Shown piece by piece: positions 1 to 9,288 of a stretch of 64,000 nt of DNA. Origin of the DNA: Eutreptiella sp. 'Long Island Sound 2002' (Eukaryota; Euglenozoa; Euglenophyceae; Eutreptiales; Eutreptiaceae); contig OZ038382.1 of the NCBI GenBank assembly GCA_964036045.1, positions 39,014,090 through 39,078,089 on the forward strand. The letters are read 5' to 3'. Both the position numbers and the translations under genes were made by a program. Each line of letters starts with the position of its first letter. The stretch's first letter is position 1. Under the pieces are notes generated by a model, which searched no databases, was not told the DNA's origin, and saw only the letters and a program-made list of their open reading frames with translations.

Positions 1-1579
1 AGTCCGATTTCCTTTGCCTTGGGACCCGCCAGGGCCTCCAGTATTTTTGTTTCCACCGGAGGGGGTCGGATTCCCTTTTCCAGCCTTCCCACCATGCACC
101 TGTCTGTCATTCCTGTCTGAATTCTGCGGATTACTGATATTTTCACCAATCACCTTGTGATTGTAAGGAGACCATCGGTGATTACCAGTAGAATGTGTCT
201 TAGCTCGGTTCGTAGAACCTAAAAGAAGGCAGATGCTACAGTGATCCTGAACATTCCGGGTGTCATTCACCTTTTTGTTGCCCTTTTGGGCCCCATTTTG
301 GGTGTTTTGCTGGGTATTCTTGTTTCCCCCAAGACCCTCATTAAAATTCTGATTGGCGGCATCAGCGAGCCGCTCAACCTCTTCCCACAATTCCTTCGGG
401 CTGAACGAAAACACCCAGTTCTTGGCCTTCAGGCGATGGCCATGGAAGCTTACTCCCCTGTTGAGGACTTGGACAAACAAGTCCCGATCCTCGTGTTCAT
501 TAAACTTGATTTTCCACGTGTTTTCAGTGAATTTCACTTTGGAAAACAACGTGGGGGAACACTTTTGAAGTGATTCCCTGACGGAGAACCTGTTGGCCGA
601 GGCATCGAAGCCTTCGACCTCCGCCCACCAGGTCTTGACCTTTTCTTCGGACTGTTTATTCCGAAGGGTGGCGGCAGTTTCTGAGGGGATCTTGTCAAAA
701 ATCAGATTTTTCAGCTCGGCACTAGAAAATTTTTCGCCTGAATGTTCAGCTTCTTCCACTAAGTTCCAGAAGCGCTGTCTCTTCTCTTGCACTTCGTGCA
801 AGATTAATCGCGAGAATGAAGGAAAATTCTTCAACATTTGGTGGTAACGGTCCTCTGGCAGCCGGGATCCACGTACCTCCAACTGTTCCCACACCTCATC
901 AAAGGTAAGGGGGGAACTTGTATCCTCACGATCACTCCAGGTCCTGAGCCAAGTGTTGGCCGGCGCTCCCTCAAGGCAGTCCAGGAGGGCCATCAGGAAC
1001 TGATCATCTTGAAGTTTTTGAGTCTTAACCCACTGTTCCAATTCCCGTTGGAACTGAGGCCAAAGTCTGGGGTTTCCATTATACTTCGGTTGCTTGGCAA
1101 CCTGACGAAGTCGCAATGAAGTAGGGTTAAGAAGCGAATCCAGCCCAACACCGGCCGTAATGGCAGACACCTTGGCGGCATCATTCGCCACACCAGCTCC
1201 GGCGAGGGTCTGGGCGAGCAACAGCTGGGCTAAGGCATTGGAATCAGCAGCAGGAGGGGCAGTACGGGAGGCAGTTCGCTTGGCATTCTGAGCCTCAGTC
1301 CTAGCCTTCGCCGTCCTACTCTGAGATCGAGAGATTGTAACCCTTTCCTTTAGCTTGGTCCTGCTGATCCTTGCATCGGTGGTCTTGGAGTCCACCGAAG
1401 GAGCAATTGAAAAAATTTCTGTCGCCTCCTCCGACGGTTCTGTTACTTGTTCCACCGATGATGCGCCCTCAGATCGCATGTGCGTCTTGAAAAGATCTTT
1501 TATTCCCAGCGTCTGAATGATGAGTTGCATTTGATCCTTGAGCAATTGGAGCTCAGAATCTCGCTGGAATCTGCAGGAG
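1..1579 (-). pseudogene. Gag-like ORF of element 3, distal part (capsid-like and zinc-binding region), runs off the window edge
   Basis: Read on the minus strand in the frame whose codons fill 1-1578, this stretch has no stop codon in 526 codons. It has neither its start nor its end in this piece, so it is easily missed. It continues, in frame, the ORF that begins at 19748; element 1 separates the two halves. Counting from that start, this part covers residues 351 to at least 876. Around residues 505-665 is a helical region with motifs such as YNGNPRLWPQF and LEGAPANTWL, resembling the capsid/retrotrans_gag domain of LTR elements. At 178-240 there is a Cys-X2-Cys-X11-His-X4-His cluster instead of the usual zinc knuckle. 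The distal end is rich in Asn, Gln, Gly and Lys, like a nucleocapsid. The protein is not related in sequence to Gag of elements 1 and 2. Seen: the open frame and motifs. Inferred: its Gag role. Confidence 0.8.
1576..1579. repeat. Target-site duplication GGAG, left copy
   Basis: GGAG lies directly before the 5' LTR of element 1, and the same four bases lie directly after its 3' LTR at 18696-18699. One more base (A) also matches, but it coincides with the final A of the LTR, so the duplication could be read as 5 bp. Removing the element and one GGAG copy restores an open gag frame across the junction. Confidence 0.85.
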
Positions 1580-1719
1580 TGAAGCGGTACCCAGAACCCC
1601 ATGGCTAGGTTACGGTCTCCGGTCCACTAACCCCATGCACGGAAGGGAAGACGCCCGTTGACGCTCCATTCCGTGCCGTAAAGCCCCGCATCGGCAACCG
1701 ATGCACCGCCAGCGGAGAT

Positions 1720-2316
1720 TTGTGTATCAGAATATCAGGAATCAACAGGGTTTTACTTTCATATTGTTTCCGTCAATTTTTACGCTTCCGTTCTGATATT
1801 CACTGTTTTGACTGCTGGCGGTTGGATCGCGACTTTACCGTAACCGCCAGTTTAACTGTAATTAATGGAAATTTTAACGCTATCCGTCACGAAGGCTCCA
1901 AAGTCGTCAGGAACTGCATGGATGCTTCCGCAATTTTCATATCTTACACTCGCAACCTTAATCCGAATTTTTCAGGATGTCGAAATCGGATTTTCGACTT
2001 CGACATCCCCGCACTTGATTTGACCTCTTTCGAGTGGACCTACGTGCTTCCCTATGCACGAATCAACTTTCCTTTTCTCTTGCCCTCCATTTGTCTTAAA
2101 GATATGGGCAAAACAAAGTTGATTCGTGAGGCCACTTGTGAAGGTCATATCTCGTGTTGCTTGCGAGGATTTACGATAAGGAAACGTGGGATGTATTCAC
2201 AATACTCCCGACGTAATTTAGGAAGCATCATATGCCTTGCGTCTCCACACGTGCGCGCTAGTGTAATGGATCATGGTCAAGAGGGTAGAGTTTGCGTTAT
2301 AACTCTATGGCCATGA
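1720..2316 (+). other. ORF inside the LTR, 198 codons, unknown
   Basis: An open stretch of 198 codons lies in the first quarter of the LTR; its first ATG is at 1918, giving 132 residues. The same frame is open and the same length in all four LTRs of the window (15880-16476; 21789-22385 and 35983-36579 on the minus strand). The product has no domain I recognise. Roughly twenty residues differ between the element 1 and element 2 versions, many of them non-conservative, so I see no clear sign of protein-level selection. It may simply be open by chance in an AT-rich repeat. Confidence 0.3.
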
Positions 2317-2814
2317 TATTGCGTGCGTTAAGATAACTTTCGAGTGTAGCGCGCAAGTGTTGGTGTTGCATAGGAACTCTACTTGAGTTCCTATGAGCGA
2401 TTGACACAAAGTTATGCCCTTGGAGGGGCATGACCTATCGTGGTGGGAGCTACCTTTCTGGGCAATATGGAGTATGTGCCTTGTGTTCTGTTGCGTGCCC
2501 ATTTGGCGGGTCTATTGCTCCAAGCCAAACCCGCCAATGGACCTCATATTGTGCAAGCCCCTTCCCCATACTCCCCACGATCAATTGCAAGCCTAACCTT
2601 CGTGAAGGGAAGCTTGTGTGGTGAACCCGAAGCGATGCGTTGGGAGCAGGGTGTGTATTTTGCAATTTTCCATATTTTCATGTGCCCACTTGGGAAATAG
2701 CGCTCGTAACCTTTCAAGGCGCCCCAAGCGGAGCACATATGTGGGATCGAAGGTCATTGGTGTCAAGTCATTGTGTTTAGAAGGATTAGTTGATTGCACG
2801 ATCCAAGCCAAAGA

Positions 2815-2829
2815 TATTATAATATAATT
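2815..2829 (+). promoter_or_regulatory. TATA-like AT tract in the LTR, possible promoter
   Basis: TATTATAATATAATT is the most TATA-like tract in the LTR and is kept in the other LTRs (plus-strand 16975-16989; reverse complements near 21281 and 35475). LTRs carry the element's promoter, so a start shortly downstream is possible. No transcript evidence is available. Confidence 0.3.
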
Positions 2830-2886
2830 GTGCGCCTTTCAAGGCACTTTGGTCTGTCTTTGTGCCAATTTTGCCGTTTTTGGCCC

Positions 2887-2944
2887 GTCATGATGTCAAG
2901 TGGCGACCGTGTATCTCAACGTTGCGTTCAATCGACATCATGAC
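2887..2944. repeat. Inverted repeat in the 5' LTR of element 1, arms GTCATGATGTC / GACATCATGAC
   Basis: Perfect 11-bp arms at 2887-2897 and 2934-2944 enclose 36 bases. In element 2 the arms extend to 13 bp. Each arm carries TGATGTCA, one base from the CRE/ATF core TGACGTCA, so a bZIP-type site or an RNA hairpin are both possible (inference). Confidence 0.7.
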
Positions 2945-4504
2945 CCAAGTATGTTATGGGGGTACATACTTCGGTGCCCAACATATCTTGGACCCGGCGA
3001 ATAACTCCTCTTAGGCTTGGCACACCGGGGCCGCCATGTTGGCGATTTGGGACTATCCCAAATCATGGGCTCACTTGGCGACCCTGCCATTCCCAATATC
3101 GGAGGAGTTGGGCGACGCCCAAAAGATATGTTGGACCAACATGCCTTGATACCAATTCTATGGCACACTCCGGTCCGAGTCGGGCATGTGCCTCATTTGC
3201 CCCAACCATGAGTGTGCGCATTTTTGGCCATTTTGAGCAATTTTCCACTTTTGCTGCCCGCCGTGCACTATGCTCTAACCCTCGTGCACGCCGGACGCAT
3301 GGACCAATGGACCATATATGACATGGGTGTTATGGGTAATGGTCCCCATGGTCCACACACCACGTGGGCGAAGCGGAGCCACCTTCGTTAAGGCGCTAGC
3401 CCAAAGTGAGTATGGGCAATTTTGCCATTTTGGCATTTGTGGACCCAATTGGGATCGTCACCACGCCAAGTGGCATGGAGATCTTTGAGAGCCAAGGGCA
3501 TGGGAGTCTTTGTTGGACTCCCGGTGGATCGCGTATGGAATGGCGGATCCGATCTCCAAGCCGGCGTGGAGATATACTATTGGGAGCACACCAAATTTTG
3601 GCTCATTTCAAGCAGCCAAAATGACCCAATTTTGGGACCCCAATTTCCCCCTTCCGTGTGGTCCATTGGCGGCCCCATTTCTCTAAGCCCATAAGGAGCC
3701 TGGACCTAAGTTCAAGTTGTACACTCAGATATACGTCCTGGGTCCTGCCTCCTACCCTGTGGGCCATTGGCCTTACCTTGGCCGAGCGAGCCACGCGTGG
3801 GATTGACGCCAATTTTGGTGATTTTGGCATCATGACCCCACTTGACTCATCCGTGTTGCCCTGATGCCCGGACCTCAGAGGGAGCCAGGTTGGGTGAGGG
3901 CTCCGAAGAGTTCGTACTCGAAGGGCATAGGGTCAGTTGCCTCGTCCCTACCTCTGGCGGGTCTGGACGAGGGGTCAATTTTGGAGTTCTTCAAGCTAAT
4001 ATCAGTTTGGGCTGAAACAGCCCATTTTCAGCTACCAACTCCTGGGTGATAATGGCGGGGCCATATCTCTGGCTCGGAGAGGAGTTGGGACCTGCTGTTG
4101 AGGGAGCATAGGGAGCTACTGTCAGTTGGTCTTGGGGCCCCTTGGTTCCGAGGAACTCGCCTGTGGCTTGGCGGGACACCTCCCCTATGGGCAGGGTTTC
4201 AGGGTCCGGACTGAGCAGGGCATGGGTTGTGTTTGAGCCCCCGCCCCCACCAGCCACTAAGAGGGTCGGACCTGGGATGGGGATATGAGTCGGGACTGAG
4301 TGTCTATGGTCCTGTGATGCCCTTACCCCAGTCCAGTCTTAACCCCATGTGTACATATCCTGATGTGTTGTTGTACATACTTTTTTTCCCTCTTTGCAGA
4401 GTGGCAAGGATTCTGAAACGCTTTGTCACATGACATGAGCGCATTGATGCCCTTGTGAGCGTAGTGCTTTGCCTGCCTGCTCACTTGCGCGTGTCCCGCA
4501 GCGT

Positions 4505-4526
4505 CCCGTGGCCGGCCCCCCACGGG
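4505..4526. repeat. Hairpin near the end of the LTR
   Basis: CCCGTGG and CCACGGG form a perfect 7-bp stem around an 8-base GC-rich loop, ending 9 bases before the LTR end. It is kept at 18665-18686 and 33773-33794. It would lie at the end of U5 in the RNA; its role is unknown. Confidence 0.6.
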
Positions 4527-4535
4527 AACACGTCA

Positions 4536-4986
4536 AAAGCGTTTCACCGCCGCGGCGTTACCCAGCCCTCGCGTGCCACTCGGGGCCACCAACCCCGAGC
4601 AGCGCGTCGCAGCAGCGCGGCGCAGCTCGCAGCTCGCAGCGCAGCGCAGCGTCTCGCAGCGCAGCGCAGCGGCTCGCAGCGCCACTCAGCGACAGCGCCG
4701 AGTTCGTCAAGAAGCCCGCAGCGCCGTCTAGAGCATCGCCCTGACCGCGCAGCAACCGTGAAAGAGGTGCACAGACCAGGACTCCTGCATCAGCCCAATC
4801 GGCCGACCCGGAGTCCCATCGGCCGACCAGCAAGGCCGCGTCAACCACCTCCACAACCACCGGCTGACCAGCACCAGCCGCACTTCCAATCCAGTGCTGC
4901 AGCACCCGCCTCAACAACCCCAACCAGTTCGTTGAGTTGAACGAGTGCACATCAAGGACCTCAAGACCAACTACGCCCCCGCTGCC
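4536..4986 (+). other. Untranslated leader of element 1 with GC-rich tandem repeat
   Basis: This stretch runs from the LTR end to the gag ATG. It begins AAAGCGTTTCACCGCC, without the TGG that marks a standard tRNA 3'-end primer site, so the priming mode is unclear. At 4605-4695 there is a CGCAG/CAGCG-rich tract that includes a 20-bp tandem duplication (4633-4652 and 4653-4672, beginning CTCGCAGCGCAGC). No coding function is visible. The frame upstream of the chosen gag ATG stays open from 4945 but offers only a GTG. Confidence 0.6.
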
Positions 4987-7900
4987 ATGGTGAATTGGCA
5001 GGAAGCGGGTAGGACGTGGCCGCGGCCCCACCCCCATGCAGCGCAACTGCTGCGTGGGTTGGTTTGGGACCAGCACTACCGCCACAGCCACCCCCAGTGC
5101 GAAGGCGGCATGCCCAGGAGCTTCGAGCTCCGCACGGACATCGCCCCCGACCGCCTGCAGGCCGTGGAGGACTGGCTGCGGGCGGAAGGGTACGAGTACC
5201 GCCACCAGCAGAGGCGCTGGAGGACCTGGACCTGGCCGGACAGGCCCGGCGAAGGGCTGCGCCCCGACGGGATTGAGGAGGACGAGGACCCCAACGCCTA
5301 CCCGTCGGGCGCCTCGATCAACGTCTCCATGTGGGACGTGACCGAGAAGAAGTTCCCGGAACCGGGGGGCGAGCGCAGGCTGCAGGGCAGCAGCAGCGCG
5401 TCTCCGGGGACGGAGAAGCGGTCCGCCGGGGACAGGAAGCGGGACCGGAAGTGGCGGGAGTACCAGGAGTACCTGGCCGCCGAAGCCGCCCAAGGCGCCA
5501 AGGGCGGAACCCCAGCCCCCAGTCCCCAACGGGCCAATGGTGGTCATCACCCCGGCTCCACCACCCTTGGCGACTACATCCGAGTCGCCAAGCAGACCAG
5601 GGCCAAGCCCCGTCAGCTGCTCCTGAGGCCCCAGCAGGCCCCAGCAGGCCCCAGCAGCGACGTGGAGTCGTCCCACCGCGGGAGGATGCCAGCCGACCAG
5701 GCCAGCTCCAGCAGCAGCGCCGCTCCCGCCCAAAGGGACGTGGCGCGCGCCTGTGAGCGCGTCTGCAGGGTGCCCTGCAACCTTCGGGTTGCCCATCAAC
5801 GGGCCAAGCAGCAGAACGCTGCCGTGGAGGGCGCCGTCGCCATCGCCCGTGAGGAGGCCACCGAGTGGGGCAGAGGCATGGACTACCACGCCTCGAAAGT
5901 GGCAGCCATCGCGGCCGGTCTCACGGCTGCGGCCGCCCATGAGGCAGTGGCTGCCCGGATCAGGGCAACCGACGAGGAAGCCCGCCGGACGCAGGAGGCC
6001 ATTGCCTGCAAGGAGGCCGAGGTGAAGGCGCTGGAAGAGGCGCTGGCCCAAGAGAGGGCAAAGAAGGAGGCGGAGGAAAGGGCCCACGCCGAAGCGGCGG
6101 CTAAGGCCCAGGAGGACGCCGCCAAGAAGGAAGCCATCGAGGCCACGCGACGGAAAGTCGCTGAGAAGAAGGCCAAGACGGAGGCGGAGCTGGCGGCGTT
6201 GGAGGCGCAGAAGGCGCGGCTGCAGCAGGCCCGGGAAGCCGAGGCGGCTCGTGCTCGGGAAGAAGCCGAAGTGCGAGCTGCCGCAGCCACCGCCGCCGCA
6301 ATGGAGGAGGCAGAGGCCAAACTCCGCCGCGAGACTCCCCCGGGAGGATCACGAGTGGAGACCCTTCGAAAGCTTTTCGAAGGGGACGCCTCCTCCAGGA
6401 TGACGCTGGATGAGGCGGACACGGGCAGCAGTGGGAGCAGTGGCACCACCGCCCATCGACGGAGGAAGGGCAAGGGGAAGACCCCCGAGAGGCCACGGAG
6501 GCCAGCGGGTGGACACCCCCACGACAGTGACCCCTTCTTCACCGCCAGTGACGGGGATGAACGAGGCCGCCGACATCGCCAAGTGGTGGCTTGGACGGGC
6601 GGAGGAAGCAGAGACGTCCCCATGGAAGGTGAGGATGAGGATCCCCCTCCTCCCTACCGGAGCTCGGAGTCTTCCGAGACCGAGACGCCCAGGTGGGGCA
6701 ACATGGACGAGGATGACGACATGGACTTCGGCATCACGCGCCCATCCTCGGACCCACCGAGGCGACCCGGCGGAGACCCACCGGGACCCCCTGGCGGAGG
6801 ACCATCAGCACCCCCTGGAGGACGCCCACCGAGTGGACCCCCTGGAGGCGGACCACCGGGCGGGGGAGGACCCCCTGGACCGGGCGGACCCGGCGGAGGC
6901 CCTCCTGGAGGACCCCCTGGGGACCCCGACGACCCACCAGGGAACGGCGACCCGGATACCACCTGGCGGTGGATTGTCTACCTCCGCAGGAGGGTCTTTT
7001 CCCTCGAGTGCGAGGTAGACACGGGCAAGGTCGAGATGGCTCGCATCTCCGGGGTCGCCGCGCGCGCGCAGAAGGAGCTGGACATCGCCAGGGCCGAGAC
7101 CAAGTCGCTGACCAACGTCGTCAGCGGCCTGCAGGAGAGGCTGGATGCGCTGGAAGCCCGTGGGAGCGTCGGCAGCGACCACCCACCCCTGGAGTCTGGC
7201 TCGTCGGACGACGGCTGGGGACCCGGACAAGGTCCAGGCAGACCCCACGCCCCCGGCGGAGCCCCCAGGAGTCGCCCCAGCGCCAGTGCCCCCTCTCTCA
7301 CCGCCCCCTCTCACCACAGCGCGGGTCGCCGCCACGAGCGCGTGCCGCCCGGCAGTGGCAGTGAGGAATGGCGCGATGAGTGGCTCAGCGCGGACTACCA
7401 CAACCGCCGTGCTCCACCGCGGACACCGGTACGCCCCTGACGCCCAGCACCAGCCCCGGTGCCAATCCCCAGGGCTGGAGGACGTTATGGTGGACTCAGG
7501 GATGAGGTCCCCAGAGGAGACGTGGAGTGGGATGTCGGCGAAGGTGAGGACCTGGACCTGGACCTGGAGGAGTTCGACATCAGCCCGCCGCGTGGTGTAC
7601 GACGGGAGGCCTCTGAACGCAGCCGCCGGCGCCGTGATGAGGATGCGTACATGGATGCAGTACGGCGTGAACATTTTGGTTCAGCGTACGTGGAGGAACC
7701 ACGGCGTAGCCACAGGGATTCCATGGAGGAGATGGACGTGGCGGCCGTGGGAGTCCGTGGGCGAGGCCGATGGGAACCTCGGTCGACCTCGCGGCCGGCG
7801 TTCATGGTCTCTAAGGCCGCGGATGCCGCCGTGTGGGAAGACTTGAAGGACATCAAGCCCCCCATGTACGACGGCAACCCCCTCAACCTCGACCGCTTCT

Positions 7901-8904
7901 TGGAGAAGCTGGACGATTGGGGGCTGACCGTCACTGAAGACCTGCCTCCCGCTGATGCGGAGAAGTATGTCTTCAAACGGTTCAGGTACCGCCTGCCGGA
8001 AGTGCTCGGAGAGCTATACTTCTTGGCGACCAAGGAGGGGAAAGTCAAGACCCTCAAGGAAGCCAAGAAGTGGCTCAACGAGCAGGAGCGGGTGGACGCT
8101 CCGCAGGTGGCGGCCAAGCGCTGGAAGTCCATCAAGCTTGAGCATGATGGACGGGAGATCCGCCTACGAGATTGGCGGGACTTCCGAGGGAAATACACCC
8201 TCTTCCGCCGCAACGTGGAGGATTGGAACGAGGGTGACGAGCAGGCTCGCCTGCTCTCCATGCTGCCGGAAGCATGGATCAAGAGGGTCACCAAGGAGGA
8301 ATCCAAGAGGGCCAAGTCCAACCACACGGTCAAGATGATGCTCCCCAAGGAGTATCATACGAACGTAGTGGCTTGGGCGAAGAAGAACGTGGCCCGGGAT
8401 GTCAAACGGCACTCCCTGCGGAACGCTCTTCTCATCACCGTCTCGGGCGATCGCGAGAAGACCGCGATGTGGCGCCTTGACGATTGTGAGTTGAGCGGCC
8501 AGACCATCCGTCTGCAGCCCATCCCGGCGCGGATGAGCTGTGACGAGATCCTGGAGTGGGTTGGCGAGGAAGTACTCAAGGAGTACCGAAACCTCCACCA
8601 CACCCGCGGGTTGAGGCCCGGCGACCGCGACGTCAACTACGTTGGCGAGGGACCTGGCGGGGAAGATGCCATGGACCCAGCGGGAACCGGCGGCGATGAG
8701 ACTCTCGTCGACGATGACGACGACGATGAGCCCGCCGAAGTGGCCGTTTGCGCCTTCGTGGCCAAGAACCTGAACGCAGGGAGCAAACCGGGAAACTGGA
8801 AGCCCCTGCAGCAGGGTTGGAGGAAGCAGGAGAAGAGGGACCCTCGCCGTATTGGCGACCCTCCGCTGTCCTTTGGGGAGTTCATACGAGCTCACCCTCA
8901 GGGC

Positions 8905-8958
8905 TGTTTCGTGTGTTATGGGAGGAAGCGAGGCTTCAACCATGACCACCGAACATGC
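8905..8958 (+). other. Zinc knuckle variant in Gag, C-X2-C-X8-H-X4-C
   Basis: Cysteines at 8905-8907 and 8914-8916, histidine at 8941-8943 and cysteine at 8956-8958 give a CCHC pattern whose central spacing is 8 instead of 4. Element 2 keeps the same residues. A second histidine (8947-8949) lies two positions after the first. RNA binding is expected from the family, not shown here. Confidence 0.6.
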
Positions 8959-9285
8959 CCCATCCACAAGGCTGACACGAACGCTTACAAGAAGGCGCAC
9001 GGGTCGAAGAAGCGTGCGCCCGCGGGTATCCGGGAAGCCAAGATGGAGGTGGACAAGGACGAGCTGGCCAAGCTGATGTCGTCGGTGGGGACCGAATTGG
9101 CCAAGGAGATCCAGGAGATCAAGCGGAACTGGGTCCCCAGATCGGACAACAAGAACAAGGAGAACAACCAGAATGACCAGAACAAGGACAAGGACAAGAA
9201 CAAGGGTAAGAAAGGGGGAAGGAAGAAGGGCATCAACGACGTTGAGGCCGAGGAGAACACCCCCTCTTCCACAACCGACGCCCCC

Positions 9286-9288
9286 TAG
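9286..9288 (+). promoter_or_regulatory. In-frame UAG between gag and pol, likely readthrough site (element 1)
   Basis: The only stop separating gag from pol is this TAG, followed by CGG AGC CCC; gag and pol are in the same frame. The first ATG of the pol frame is at 9841, beyond the protease DTGA (9736). Pol therefore probably needs readthrough, as in gammaretroviruses, rather than frameshifting. The same TAG with the same neighbours is at 28979-28981 in element 2. Confidence 0.7.

Larger units (their letters stand above)
1580..4535 (+). repeat. 5' LTR of element 1
   Basis: The LTR starts TGAAGCGG and ends CGTCA, and it aligns without gaps to the 3' LTR at 15740-18695. By eye I count roughly 70 mismatches in 2,956 positions. 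About a dozen fall before position 2940; most of the rest fall between 2940 and 4260. The LTR is much more AT-rich than the coding interior. It contains an AT-rich TATA-like stretch, a large inverted repeat, and a small hairpin near its end, listed separately. At nearly 3 kb it is long for this group, where LTRs of a few hundred to about 1,500 bp are more usual. Confidence 0.95.
4987..9288 (+). pseudogene. gag: Gag polyprotein of element 1, interrupted by an in-frame TGA
   Basis: Gag would form the particle and bind element RNA. I start at the ATG at 4987 because its context (GCTGCCATGG) is strong and the same ATG opens the element 2 copy; the region is 1,434 codons including the TAG. It has an unrecognised N-terminal part, an Ala/Glu/Lys-rich coiled coil (residues ~335-448), a Pro-Gly-rich stretch of PPGG type (~585-655), a second coiled coil (~682-726), a capsid-like region (~955-1120, with PPMYDGNPLNLDRFLEKL), a zinc knuckle with wide spacing, C-X2-C-X8-H-X4-C (8905-8958), and a Lys/Asn-rich tail. 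A TGA at 7438-7440 interrupts the frame; element 2 has CGG there, and reading resumes in the same frame. The length is well above a typical Gag. The family assignment rests on position, the knuckle and pol downstream. Confidence 0.85.

Noticed and set aside
241-1119. Several plus-strand ORFs at 241-1119
   Set aside because: They overlap the fully open minus-strand Gag frame and encode nothing recognisable.
4945-4986. Upstream extension of gag beginning with GTG
   Set aside because: Initiation at GTG is unlikely in a eukaryote, and the ATG at 4987 has a strong context and is shared by both copies.
4558-6087. 509-codon ORF on the minus strand opposite gag of element 1
   Set aside because: It is a shadow of GC-rich gag codons and is not kept as one frame in element 2; the product is low complexity.
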